In this document: piece after piece, positions 1 through 12,260 of the stretch
Layout of the letters: each line of letters opens with the position of its first letter
Numbering within the stretch: the first letter of the stretch is position 1
Assembly (NCBI GenBank): GCA_035582835.1
Contig: JAYKAV010002553.1
Coordinates: 222,945-286,944 of the forward strand
Direction of reading: 5' to 3'
Length of the DNA: 64,000 bases
Source of the DNA: Phoebastria nigripes
Lineage: Eukaryota; Chordata; Aves; Procellariiformes; Diomedeidae
Position numbers and translations under genes: made by a program
The notes under the pieces: model-generated
Told to the model about the DNA's origin: nothing
Seen by the model: the letters and a program-made list of their open reading frames with translations, nothing else
The model's database searches: none

Positions 1-883
1 GGTGTCATGNGCCAATACCGTTTATTTGATGACCTGCTTGATAGGAGAGAACACACCCTCAGCAAAGTCACAGGTGATATCTCATAAGGCGGGGAGAGGG
101 AGCTGTTGGTAGCCTGGAGGGTAGGGCTGCTCTTCAGAGGGACCTTGGCAAGCTGGAAGAGTAGGCCAATGGGAACTTCAGGAAGTTATAAAATTTCAAA
201 TGCGAAGTCCTGCACCCAGGAGAGAATAACTCCATGCAACAGTGTAAGCAGGGCACTGACTGCACAAGGAACAGTTCTGCAGAAAAGGGCACACAGATGC
301 TGGTGGACAACAAATTGAACATGTGTCATCAAGGCATCCTTACAGCAATGAAGGCTGAGTATTGATCTGTGTTAACAAGAGCATAAATAGCAGATCCAAG
401 CAATTAATTACTCCTACTACTTGGCACTTGATTAAGTTGGCCTCTGGAGTAGTATCTGGTTTTGGGCCGCCCATGCAAGAGAGACATTGAGATACTGATG
501 CAAGTCCAGGAGAGAGAGATGGATCTGTCAAACCTGCACAAGGGAAGGCTAAGAAGAGAGCTAACTGTTGCTTTCAACAAGAGTTGGACAGTCATTCCTT
601 TCAGCAGAAGCAGCAGCCAGACTTCAGAGAAAGAACAAGAGACAGCAGCCATGAGCTACAGCAATGGGAATTTCACTTATTGAGAGGGGAAAAGAAAATC
701 CACCACAGCAGTAGCCCTGGACCAGACTGCCCGAGAAGCTCTGGATTAATCTTTCATGTGAATTTTTGGAACTTAGCTAAACAACACCCCGAGCAAGCTT
801 TTCTAACTTGGAGCCCTGATTTGAGCAGGAGTTAAGAACAGACCTCCAAAGGTCTCTTCCAAGCTGAATTATTCAGTGATTCT
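1..883 (+). mobile_element. Old CR1 LINE, 3' portion, cut by the window start
   Basis: This is a decayed copy of the CR1 non-LTR retrotransposon in sense orientation. The sequence runs in the CR1 order: the end of the reverse transcriptase palm (a remnant of 'ATTGATGACCTGGATGA' near 20-50 and of 'CCCTCAGCAA' at 57-66), the 'GCAGAAAAGG...CTGGTGGACAACAA' segment near 280-312, the 'TTTTGGGC...AAGAGAGACAT' segment near 460-490, and a remnant of the 'CACTGGAACAGGTTGCCCAGAGA' segment near 700-735. It ends in a 3' UTR with 'GAGCAGG', 'ACCTCCAAAGGTC' and a tail remnant 'ATTCAGTGATTCT' at 871-883. All frames are broken by many stops and indels, so it is far older than the copies at 24 and 34 kb. Identification is by recalled family structure, not by alignment. 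The element continues to the left of the window. Confidence 0.8.
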
Positions 884-2274
884 AAAAAAATCATTGACTT
901 CTTTCTTTCCTTTTCATCCTGTTTTTTAGCTCAACCAATTCAAAGCTTGCAAAGCAAAATGCTACCATTAACAGAGACAACTGTAAGAACTAATTGGATA
1001 ACCAGAACACAAGCTCCATTTCTAAATCAAAAGATAATTAAGGCAGGTAACTACTCACCTGTATGATCGCTGGAGGAAGGACATGGAATGGGAAGTTACT
1101 TACTCATGCGATTGATAGTATCCTGCTCAATCCAGCATGGAGACTTTTTTCTTATGTACAGAACATTATGTGTAAATATACATGGGTTCCTGATGAGCTT
1201 TACGCTTACTACTTCACACAAGTTGGTATAAAATCCCCACTGGAACAAGGCAGGGCTTCTGAAATTTGAGAATAATGTTGCCTTTCTCTGATTTAAGCAA
1301 CATTGATTTTGAACACAATAACTCATATTCTACTCCAAAGTAGCTCCATTATTTCAGTATTATGTACTAGTATGAAAATATTTTCTTCTCAGAAGAAGAA
1401 ATAGTTTGGCAACACGGGCTTACCACAAGATACAAAGTCTTACATCATCAAAGGCAGGCATCTATTGTAAAGCAATTGTAAGGTGAAGAAACTCTGTAGG
1501 CTGATCCATCCTATCCTAAAATAAATGTCAAAGTTGAGAGGAACCTACTCCCATTCACAGAAAAGGGAACCTTGACAGCTAGCCCATATTTTACACTTAA
1601 GACTTAGGTAGCTATGCAGAAGTGTTACAAAGACAAATTTTACTGTAATAGTAGTGAAGTGGTTGATGAAAAAGTGAGTAAACCTACCAACCTGTTGTTC
1701 CCAAACAAGCAGTGAGAAGCTTTGTCTTCTCTATATATTGCTAAAATTAAACATGGGTGAGATGCATTCTTCGGCATTTACCCTTGATAACACCATTGAT
1801 TTGATGGTGGTTGCCAGTGAAGCTTAATAATGAACTCAAGTATTTATCACCAGAATTGAGTGAAATGAGTTCACTAGCTTTGTTCCAAACCTGGTTCATA
1901 ACACATAGGTTCTCCTCACTGCAATTTACATTATTTGCATTATTGGCAGTTCTCCCAACAACACTGTATTAGGCTGACAATTGCAAGTCAAGCATATATT
2001 TGGTTTAGTATCACTTAGGTAATTATTCATTGCAAGGAAGGATTTGCTTTCTCAGTTTAGATATGACTGTGGTTTAAAGACTGTTTTAAAAAAAAAAAGA
2101 TCTATTTCAAATTGAACTCCTAAATTCACTACTAGGCAGAAGATCAGAGCCAGAAGCTAAGGGGTTGATTCATGAATGCAAGCCAAAAATGGATGCCCTT
2201 ATATTAAGCCTGTCAAATCTATTGATGCTTGTTAACACCACGTAAACCTTAGTTAATAGGTTTTCTAATTCTTC

Positions 2275-2297
2275 TTTTTTTTTTTTTTTTTTTTTTT
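2275..2297. repeat. Poly-T homopolymer (23 nt)
   Basis: There are 23 uninterrupted T residues. I do not recognise a retroposed sequence beside it on the minus strand, so it may be a simple homopolymer and not a retroposon tail. Confidence 0.9.
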
Positions 2298-3424
2298 AAA
2301 TTTCTCCATGGTATTCTGAAGCCACCATCAGCATCTTTCTCCAATCCCTGTAAGGAGACAGCAAACAAAAGTAAATCTAGAAGTTGAGAAATGACCATAA
2401 ATGAAACTGTTCTTTCACTCACTTTACATGGCCTCAGCATTCAAGACGGTTTGGATTGATAGTTTTTCTTTTGGAGTCAAAAGCAAGTTCCCAGGTCAAG
2501 ACAAGCATTTTCTAGTAAAATTTTAACAAGTCCATTTGTCTTTGCTACAGCAGAGGAGGAAAGTCCATTTGTTTCCCCACTGCTATAAGTTTTAAAGATC
2601 TAATTATTTCCTATGATTCAAGATTTGAAGAACATATTCTGGGGGATGTGGGAGGACTAAGGGATTCCATGCACAGGTGTCACCTTCTCCCACGTTACAC
2701 CTAACCGTGGCTTCCAGTTGTCTTAGGACCTCTAGAATGACTGGTAAGAGTTGTGTCCCACATCCAGGGCTTGATTTGGAAAGCTTCCTGAAACTGTGCA
2801 CTGACAAACAATTAAAGATTATAATTAACTAAATCAGTAATGCTAACATCTCTGTTTGTTTATTTCCCTTCTATTCCCTCCTGCACCCTCCCTTCTGTAT
2901 AAACACAATATTACTTAATCAGGAACTGGTTTACGTTGGTTTTCTTTTTATAATAGATCAGTGTTACTGAACAAAGCAGAGGTAACAGATGAGTATACTA
3001 ATTGGAGATGTCAGGGCATTGGGGACTTCATTAATGACTGAGAAATGGACTGAGAAACATCAAACACTTCCTCTCGCCTCATCGTGCTCCTTATCTGTGG
3101 AAAATGAAAAGCTGGTTAAGCCCTTTTGTATTTTAGTAGAGCTTAAAAGTTGGTACCAAAGGAGGCATCTTGTCAGATCAAGCAACGTGGAGACTGAGTT
3201 TATTTTGTCAAACAAAATATTAGAATAGAACCAAAAAAAGTCTGTGAGAGTGCTTTATTCTAAGACTGAATTTTACTCAGCCAAAAATAACAAAAATCTC
3301 TCCAGAGAAGAAATTGGCAGATAAGTTATCTGCACAATAATATATTTTAATGCTTGACAAACCTTTCAAAAGTCTCTTGGCCACTCACATAATGGAGGAA
3401 TGGAGAGAGCAATACAGGATTTCA

Positions 3425-3510
3425 TACAACTCTGCTGAAGCAATGAACTCAGAGACAGGACTCCTGGGTTGGTCTGTGAGCTCCACTGCTGTCTGACTGT
3501 CAGCAAAACA
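3425..3510 (+). repeat. Possible MIR-like ancient SINE relic
   Basis: The stretch 'GACAGGACTCCTGGGTTGG' followed by 'GAGCTCCACTGCTGTCTGACTGTC' resembles the core of MIR-type tRNA-derived SINEs ('...CCTGGGTTC...CAGCTCTGCCACT...CTGTGTGAC'). The match is short and degraded. An unrelated origin is quite possible without an alignment. Confidence 0.3.
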
Positions 3511-6500
3511 CCATTCTGTTCCCAAACCACCACTCTTCCCTTTCTAATAATAAAACATTGATTCCCCACTCTCCTTTTTATAAAATGTTTTGATATTTGA
3601 AGAGAAAAAGCATTGCACAGGCTGGATTCTGCAAACCTTCAGTGTATAAATCAGATTCTCTACAATGTGTGCTTTATTGGAAAAAAAAATCTGATTCACT
3701 GAAACTGATTGCTTTTGTTGAAATATATCAATTGGACAAAAGTTCCCTCAAGTCAGATGGAATTGCAGACAAGTGAGCATGAAAGAGATCTCATTCACTG
3801 TTTTTCACTGCCAGAGCTGCTCCCCTTCATCTGAATAATGGATTGCAGGAGGCTGACTTGACAATCAGCTGGCTGAGACACTCAGGTGGGTGCCCAGAAT
3901 AAAGTTCTCCCTTGAATAAGGACAGAAAGGGATTAGGTCCTGCACCTCCCCATTGCCAGCTGTGCACATTAACTTGAGTGTCTTGGCATAGTTTGCTCTC
4001 ATAGCGTTCCCAGCCTTGGGAAGGAGATGAGCTCTCACTACCCTTTATTTCAGCTGCACAGTGAAAGGTATGGTTGAGTGAATTTCTGGGTTGAGTGCNC
4101 TGTGAAGGATCAACTGCTCATCGTGCCAATTTACTGTTGCTATCATTAATAGGATATGTATTTCTACTCTAGTATATCTAGGAGGTTATAAGAAGAAACC
4201 ATACTGTTTTCTAGCCAGCAGAAGTACTGAATGAATGCCTGTAAAGATGGAGATTTACTGTGAAATTTTGCTCTGGAATGGAGCTTCTATAAATTATTGG
4301 AGAGTTTAGTTTAGGCAGCCCTGGATAGTGTTTCATTATTGTTGACATTTCTGTGGCATCAATATGAGCCAAGACTATTAATTCACTGTAAAATTCATTG
4401 GGAAACAAATATTTTTTTAAAAATAAAGATCTGTCTTAAGTTCAGAGGAAGTTTAGTAATCAGAATTCAATCTTTTGATGTTCTGTTTTGATTATCTCTA
4501 GTTGAAATTACTTGTTGGATGCTCTTTTAATGCAGGGTGATGCTACAAAGCACTTGGTTGCAGTGACTCAACCAGCAGATATATTTGCTTCCAACTGTAG
4601 GATAAAATTAGATCTGTTCTCAGAAAGTGACCATTCAAAAAATCCTCATCCCTGCTAAGAGTAGTATTGTTTACTTTTAAAGTATCGGTCTTTTCTCCAG
4701 AGCACTATTAAGTCAGTCAGTTACCTCAGTTACAAACCCTTTCCTTTCTGAGGCAATGTAACAGATTTTGTCCCAGAACTTTGCAGAGATAACCCTCGTA
4801 GCATTTCATTTTTTCCAAAGGGAAAGCTCAGACATTAACTAATCAATTATTTTCTGCCATGAAATAATAAACATTTTAAAAAGGAAATGCTTTTCAACTG
4901 AAAGTAAATTTCTCTGGGGAAAAATGTTAATTTCTAACTTGAGATTTTCAGTGAAAAGAAGGAAGTAGTAAGAATACATTTTTTTCCTTCCAAAAATTAA
5001 AGAAAAAACACCTATCCTTTAAAAAAAATCACATTTTTTTATATAATGCTTTCAAAACTACACCTGTTTGCTGGCTGGTTTAATGAGAAAACCAATATTT
5101 TTCCATTGAGGTTTTGTTACAGAACTGATTAAACTGTATTGTTAAAATTAGTTAAAATTCCCTCAGCTCTAAACTGGCACTGTGGAATCCTGTCACCAAT
5201 GAATAATATTGTTGCTTATAGTGAATTTATTTTGCTAGCTTTTTTTCTTACTTACTGTTCCAACTTTTACAGCTAGTTAATAATGACTATGTTAAGATTT
5301 ATTGGAAAGATTAATAGTTATTTTGATGAGTCTTCCTCTATGAATATATTTTTTTCTCCTAATAATAACTGAAATGTGTAAAATATCCAACTGAGATAGA
5401 GAGAAGAAAAAAAGGCCACACATCATCGAACAGTTTATCACCATGGAAAATATCACAAAATAGCCCATAATTATGGAAAATCAAATACAAGTGAGCCCAT
5501 AAAGCTAATGTCTTTCTTTCAACATGCAGTCAGGGGAAGAAAAAAAAAAAACCACAACCCAAAACCACATGAGCTGAAAAATACATTAATGTAATTGAAC
5601 AAAGTTAAACTTTGTAAGGCACATGATTAAAACTTTTTGGGAGTCTAAACAAAGCTATAATTTTTTCCATACTGAATAGAAGTATGTAATAAAAACTACA
5701 TAAAATAAGAAAACCTTAGTTTTGATACACTGGCGAGCCCACAGTGTATCTATACATGTTTCTTTATTAACAATTCATGCTTCTTTTAGTAGTTAAATAA
5801 TACATTATGGTTTCAGATGAAAATCATGATGCAAAGGAAAAACATCACTGTAAGCTACAAAATCAACAATTTCTAACACAGATGAGGGAATCTTTTTGAC
5901 TTGCAGCCCTCTACACCTACCATTTTCAGGGTTAACAGTTATGGGGACCATCTTTTCAGTATGCAAATTCAGTCAGGCCAAATATGGGATTTTGATACAA
6001 AAATGCAGCCCTCCCCAATGTAGGATTTATCTCATAGTATCAAGTGTTAAAGCACTGAGTTCTTTTCATCTTTGTCTTTTACGGTGCCTATATAAACCAC
6101 GGAAAAGGAGAGAAAGTTCTCTACTCCTCACTTCAGAAATAACTTCATCTTAACAGTGAACTTTTATTGTCCTCCTGTCAAAAGGGGCTTTCTTCAAAAA
6201 AGGTGCTCCCAGCCATCTGTTCACAAGGGACTTTGTCAGCTGGCAAATTTGGTTGGTTTTTGTTGCTTTAATTCATTTTCAAAAACTTCAAACTTTCCAA
6301 ATCTGGCAGCAGATGCAGAGTAACAAATTTGTGTCTGTCAGCCCACTATTCNCCGATGAGATGCTTGCGAGCATGCTGATTATACATATGCAACTAATTA
6401 GGACCATGGTTAGGATAAGTTAATGGATTGACTTACATCCATATCCAGTTAAGTGGCAACCTCATGAGCACACAGAGTAGCAGACACTGCCCCATGATTT

Positions 6501-6610
6501 CCCGCTGTCTGAGTCTTGCCAGCCAACCTGGAGAGGCCCGACTTCCCGTCTCCTCAGTCACAGATGGCCTCCTAGAAGCTGTGAGAGGGGAAAGATACTT
6601 CAACAAGGCA

Positions 6611-6628
6611 GGGGGTGGGTNGGGGTGG
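6611..6628 (+). other. G-rich run with an embedded N
   Basis: G-runs of 5, 3, 4 and 2 are separated by single T residues. One undetermined base (6621) sits inside, between a T and the G4 run. It falls just short of the usual four-run quadruplex rule. The N may reflect difficulty reading the G-run. Confidence 0.5.
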
Positions 6629-9333
6629 TAAATAGCGCTCTTTTTTGACAGGAAGGGATGGCTGTTTCTGAGCGCAAAACCCATTTTGCTGCTTTGTTTC
6701 CTTTTCATGAAGTGCTAAAGGCCTCTGGCACTGTTTTAATGGCCTGTCTGGTTGAACATAAGCAGCAAACTTTTAGCAGTGTGGAAGCCGACTCTTTATT
6801 TATAAAGTCCCTTGCCTCTGTGGTGCCAACTATCCCTCACACATAGTCCTCCTTACTTCAGCCTAATGATGAGTGAGGTNCCTGCACCAGGCTATGGCCA
6901 GAGAGGCTTGGTCAAGTCCAAGCGCAGCAGCCACCTTTTTGTGAGGCAGCAAGGTTAGGATGGAGGAAACATGATCAGCAAGGACAATGTGTCTAGTGCA
7001 CCTGGCATTCGTTGTTAAAGTCCAAAGTGGTACTTGCCAAACTGGGACAAGAGAAATGTTCCCTGTGTAGGACAGTAGTGCACATAAAAAGCACTTCTGC
7101 GTTGCTTCTGTGTACTCCTCTCAGGGTCAAAATGCAGCTTCCCTGGCTGAGATTCAACAATCTGCAAGTGCAGTCCTCACACATGGGGACTTGTACAGAT
7201 TGCCCTTGGTGGGACACACATTGGTGCTTCAGGGGCAAAGTTTCTCTCAGACTAAATAAAATGCTAATGTAGGTCAGATCAGCCATATGCAAAGTGGGTC
7301 TATTTCTCTACGTTGGCTGGGTTCTAGAGAGACCTTCATGGGTAACTGCAGTTGCAGACCTCCAGGCTTCCTCCTGACTTAGCTCTGTGCCACAGAACTG
7401 AAGTCCTACAGAGGAGGGACCACCATGGGAGTTAATTCAGGGAAATAATTTTACTGAACTCTAGATGCCTGGCAGGCAGACCCCCAAGTGTACCTAATAA
7501 GTTTATCATGAGGCACAGAATGAATATTCTTCCTATATGGCCAAGAGTCGAAAATCCAGCTATGATATCTTCCACATACACTCAGCCTTTCTCTCAACAT
7601 AGAGTTCTAGTAGGGAATTGGGGAATCAAATGTATTTTTGTGTGTATTGTACAATGTGTACACACACACATGCACACAGTCGCATGTGCACACATACAGG
7701 AGTCATACCCTGCTTACTTGGTTTCCCATTTCTCACCAGTAACTTTCTAATACACTGACCAACTCCATTCAAATTTGACAGAAGGAAAGGGATCTCACTG
7801 CGAATTCACAAGTAACAAAGAAACTTTGTAGAAAAGCATCTGTCAGGTCTCTATTTATTCAATAAGATAAATCAGTAAGTCAAGTGGTACAAATTTGTGG
7901 GGACCCAGTCTTTGTTCTGCTTGTCATGAAAGTGTTTCTGGTGATCTGGCATTGCTCACTGTTAGAGAGCAGATTCAATGACCAGAAAGCCAACGGCTTT
8001 TTCTAATTTGGTATCCAGTGTGGGTTTGTCAAGCATTACCTCATGTAAGCTCAGTTCTCAGTTCCTCGTGCTTTGAATGGGGAAAAGCAGTGTTTGCGAA
8101 TGATCCATAGTGCTGTGATTTCATGAATCGCGTTTGGTCTCTAATGAGCAAACTCTTTCTGCAAATGAATGAAATCATTATCATACCGTGCAGGCCGTAG
8201 AACTGCATCTGCCTTTTTGCCCCAGACATTGGCAGTTTCAAATCAATGTTTCGTCTGAGCAATGTGATGGGCAAGGCCTGACAAGGAGCAGTATTCTGGG
8301 TCCTTCAAAGCTGAGTGCTTCTGAGCGAAGCATTTCTAAAGCTACGGCAAGAGAATAAAAACACAATCTCAGAAGACGTGGTGCACATTAAAGGCTTCAC
8401 TAAATGTCTACTGAAAGAATAAACTTACCATTTCCATCTTTACTATAGAACAGTGCTTATGTATATATTTAGTGGACACATTGTGCTACACTGTCCTACA
8501 CGATTTATTTATTGGGGATGGAGGTGTACATGTGCTAACAATCATGTCAATGTTTAAGTATTGCACTGAAATGTCATATATTAGCAACATATTTTAAAGG
8601 ATTTAAAGTACTAGAAGGATTGCAGGGTGATTAGTAGACCAGTTTGCAGAATGATTTAGGAAAATACCTTCATCAAAGAATTTCTTAACTGCAGGCCTAA
8701 GATACATCCTTAACTGCTTTATTCAACCAGGTCTTCTACGGAACTACTTCCCTATCTCCAAGTGTATTAGGCGCAACACAGAGTTAATTGAATTATTTGT
8801 AGGCTTCACATTAAATTTGTGCTAAAGGACATTGCTGAATCGGGGATTTAATGGGCAAACAATTAAACAAAGGAATCATGTGCATGGCTTGAGCCAGGAA
8901 GCAGGAGGCAAGAATCCAGAGNGTTTTTTCACAGCTCTGCCTTTGGGAAAGTGAGATTAATCTTTATACTTGTAATAGATTTTGAGCTTCCCTTATATAC
9001 TGTTGTACCTCAGGCATCCCAGATATAATTAGAAGTAGTAATCAAATGTCAACCTCATGCTTATTGTACTTAGCAATTGTGAGATTTAGTTAATTAGTAC
9101 GTTTCATGTGTTTTGGAGTCCTTGGACAATGAAGGTCATGTATCTACATAGATAGATGTTTAGTAAAATGTAGGCCATCATTATTCAAAGGTACTTAAAG
9201 TCTTAAGTATTATCAGTCAGTTATAGGGATATGAGGAGGACTGAGGCTGTGATAACCACTCCAGCTATTAGTGTGGCCACCAGTTCTTAGAGAAGATGGA
9301 TTCAACCTTTCCACCATCAAAATTACAATAAAT

Positions 9334-9350
9334 AAAAAAAAAAAAAAAAA
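9334..9350. repeat. Poly-A homopolymer (17 nt)
   Basis: An uninterrupted run of 17 A preceded by 'AATAAATA'-like sequence. I see no recognisable retroposed body upstream. Confidence 0.85.
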
Positions 9351-10304
9351 GGAGGGAAAACAATTACACATTTAAAAGTTCCATTTAAAAGTTCGGACAA
9401 GCTGTGCTGAAGACAGTGGAGGGAAGACAGCCAGGTCACTTGCGACAGGTCCTGGACATAGATTCTTTGGTGCCTTGAGAGCACAGGCAAAGCTCTTCCT
9501 ACCACTTGGGACATACATAAGGTTTATCTTTTCCATTATCACTCTAGCTTCTAAAATATTCAGGCCAACATTCCCACCTTTACCACAGTGGGATACTGTG
9601 GAAGAATCTCTGTCTCACATTTATATGGCCACTTATCTTGAGATTTCTCCTTGCGACTTTTCAGTCAAATGTGGTTAATATTAACCAATGTATTCAGTAA
9701 TGATAGTGAGGGGAGAGATGGGAACAGGCAGACAGACACACTGGTGAGACCTCTTTTCCCTCAAAGAAAGCAGTGAAAGAAATCTATTAACCTTTCTCTT
9801 CTTTATCCATCAGTGTTTCAAATCTCTTTGTCCTTTGAGTCACTATTTAGCTTTATAAAAAAATGTCATATGCAATTGGTTTAGTTCCAAAATTCAGATT
9901 TTATGTTAAAATCAATAGCAAAAATGACCAAAAAGCTAGGGAGGGACTTGCAAGGGAGACAGAAACATTTTTAACATTTGCTTTCCCAGCTAGTAAGCAA
10001 CACTGCTTGCAAAGTCAAATAGTGGAACAGCTCAGCAGAAAGAAATGTAACCAGTCAGCACCATTTTCTCCTCCAGGACTAATATCTATAATGATAATCA
10101 AATGTGTGCAGGAGTTCATATGGGTCCAATCTTAATTTTGGTGAAAAAGGCAAGGATTGCAAGATGCAAAACAGATGAAGGAATCAAATATCGATGGGCA
10201 CGCAGAGGCAAATTCAATTCTTTGAATTTTTTCTATTTTTTACTATTTTGATCCTTGGTCCAGAAAAGGCTTATGCATATTAGTAGTCTACTTAAGCTCA
10301 TCAA

Positions 10305-10500
10305 TTTCTAGATTTTAGGATTGGAATGGCCTATTATTATCATCCAGTGTGACCTGCAGAACACAAGCCAGAGAATTCCAGCCAATAATTTCTACAGTTC
10401 AATAAGCTGCTTATTGACTTGATCCTCCAAAATGCTGAGCTTTCTGGCCTCNTTGAGCCAAGCATTTGAAAGTGATCCACTTTAAGAGGGCGACAAGATG
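10305..10500 (-). mobile_element. Ancient CR1/L3-like LINE 3' end
   Basis: Read on the plus strand, the order 'TTTTAGGATTGGAATGG', 'ATTATTATCATCCAGTGTGAC', 'CTGCAGAACACAAGCCA', 'GAGAATTCCAGCCAATAATT' follows the reverse complement of the 3' end of ancient sauropsid CR1/L3-type LINEs ('...GGACCATTATTATCATCTAGTCTGACCTCCTG...CACAGGCCA...GAATTTCACCCAGTTA...'). The 3' end therefore lies at the low coordinate and the element points to the minus strand. It is much more diverged than the 24-36 kb CR1 copies. The right boundary is uncertain, and the single N at 10452 lies inside. Confidence 0.6.
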
Positions 10501-11291
10501 ACTACTCACAGCTTAAAATTACCCACAAACATGCCTTACTTGAATGGAGTCCAAAGTAGTTTCCTAATAAAGGACTTAATCCTTCATGGCAGTAAGAAGG
10601 TGATTTAGGCCTGCAGTGCTGGACCCATAACCAAGGCAGTTGAGAGTGCACGCATACTCACTCAGCATACACAGCGTGGATCATTTACAGGGCTGTTCAG
10701 AACATAAACTCAAAATCTGTCATTCCTCGAATTTTATTTTGTTGGGATCAAACCAGGTTTTGAAAATGTGTTGATCAATGCCACTGTTGACAGAAATATT
10801 CCTAAGACCTGGAGAAGACACCTTGGATGATTCCAAGGACCTTAATGCTCACCCAAACCCCAGCCTTCTTATTTTGGAAAGGGACATTTTAACAAAATTC
10901 CATTTCATTAAAGCTTTGAATTTAATTCTAACGCAGAAATAAAATAAAGGTGAAATCTCTCAAGTCATTTTAGAAGGGAATCACCAGACTCCTGAGAAAG
11001 CAGATTCCTTGTATTCTTTCTTCTCTGCCCTTTTAAATGGGTTGTTATACTCACTTACTGCTCTCTGGGACTGTGCCTCTTGCTTTCTTTGAGCACTTTT
11101 ACAAAACCAAGAAAGGAAAAAATACTTGTCGTTCTTTAATCCTTGAGTACAACAGACAATCTGGGATTCCAGTCTGAAATGTCAAACTGCTTACGTCCAC
11201 CTGCAGAACAAAGTTGAATTTTCAAACCTTTTATTTATTTATCTATTTGTCTTGGTTAAAAGTTATCCTAGCACCTGTCATGTTCCTTGTT

Positions 11292-11315
11292 AAAGCCCTT
11301 TGGTGAAAGGGCTTT
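11292..11315. repeat. Perfect 10-bp inverted repeat (hairpin)
   Basis: The arms AAAGCCCTTT (11292-11301) and AAAGGGCTTT (11306-11315) are exact reverse complements around the 4-nt spacer GGTG. The stem is too short for a miRNA precursor, and the flanking bases do not extend it. Confidence 0.8.
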
Positions 11316-11362
11316 GAAGCACTATTCATCAGTCTCATTCTTAAACAGCATTCCTTTGAGGT

Positions 11363-11380
11363 AAAAAAAAAAAAAAAAAA
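11363..11380. repeat. Poly-A homopolymer (18 nt)
   Basis: 18 A in a row with no recognisable retroposed sequence upstream. Confidence 0.85.
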
Positions 11381-12039
11381 GACAAAGCTCTTTATTTTTC
11401 ACTGCTCATTAGATTTTCATATCTGGAATGAGCATTGGGCTTTAAAAGGAACAAAAGGAAAGCAGCAACTCCAATTGCCTGCAATATCTCAAGCACTGTC
11501 CTTATGTACGCATTCAGTTCCCATCCTAGCACACCACACTTGTGTGTTCAGTGCAAAAAACCATGGGTAATCTCTATGAATCAGTTGTGAGTTTTGTCCA
11601 TCAGAAGTGTCATGATGTACATATGTAATGGTCTGAATTCAGCTTCTTCACATGTTATTGTCCAAAGGCTAGTAGCCTCTCCCAGAAAGTCATTTAGGGT
11701 CCCTGTATAATTGAGTGCCTCCAATTCGTTTGGCTTATAAAATGGAGCATATCACACCTTGAATATCTGATCTCTCTTTGGACTCCAGAGGAAAGTCAAA
11801 GCCAAACTCAAGACATAAATGCTCCAGAGAGCTGAAGCTAGTGGGTTTATTCCTGCTTCCTTTGAAAAACCTCACAACTGTGTTCAGTTTCAGTTGAAGA
11901 AAACAACAATAACAAAAAAACACCAAAAACTGCATTGAACTGTTTTCCTTTTTCTCCGCTATTTTTAAAGACGGATGCTCACTTGATGTGAAACTTAGAT
12001 CCAGTTTACATTTCTGAACATGAAACATCTCCTATGATA

Positions 12040-12260
12040 AAATTTGAAGAAATAAAAAGTCATTTCAACACTCCTATTTTAAATAATTTGAAGAAGTTTC
12101 ATTTTTAAAAGGTAAAAACATTTTATGTAATCTTCATATTGTAGTCATAAATTCATTTTACTAGAGTATGTAAATATTATTTAATTTTTTAAAAATGATA
12201 CATTAACATCTAATTTCAAAATTTAAAAGTTCAAAATTTTAAAAATGTTTAGGAAAAAAA
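12040..12260. other. AT-rich tract
   Basis: This stretch is dominated by A/T with repeated TTTAAA/AATTT words and almost no G/C clusters. It could be a matrix-attachment-type or simply low-complexity region. No gene or mobile element is visible in it. Confidence 0.5.

Larger units (their letters stand above)
884..10304. other. Gene-free block with simple repeats and possible ancient repeat relics
   Basis: I find no supported gene here. Open frames are short (100 codons or fewer), lie on both strands and do not resemble known proteins. The block holds poly-T at 2275-2297, poly-A at 9334-9350, a possible MIR-like relic near 3425-3510 and a G-rich patch at 6611-6628. A short alternating CA tract lies near 7659-7690. 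The AT-rich stretch at about 4860-5720 shows no structure I can name. Isolated single Ns occur at 4099, 6352, 6621, 6880 and 8922. Confidence 0.6.

Noticed and set aside
8890..8990. Possible MIR-like words ('GAATCCAGAG...CACAGCTCTGCCTTTGGGAAAGTGAG')
   Set aside because: The similarity is too short and patchy to list as a feature.
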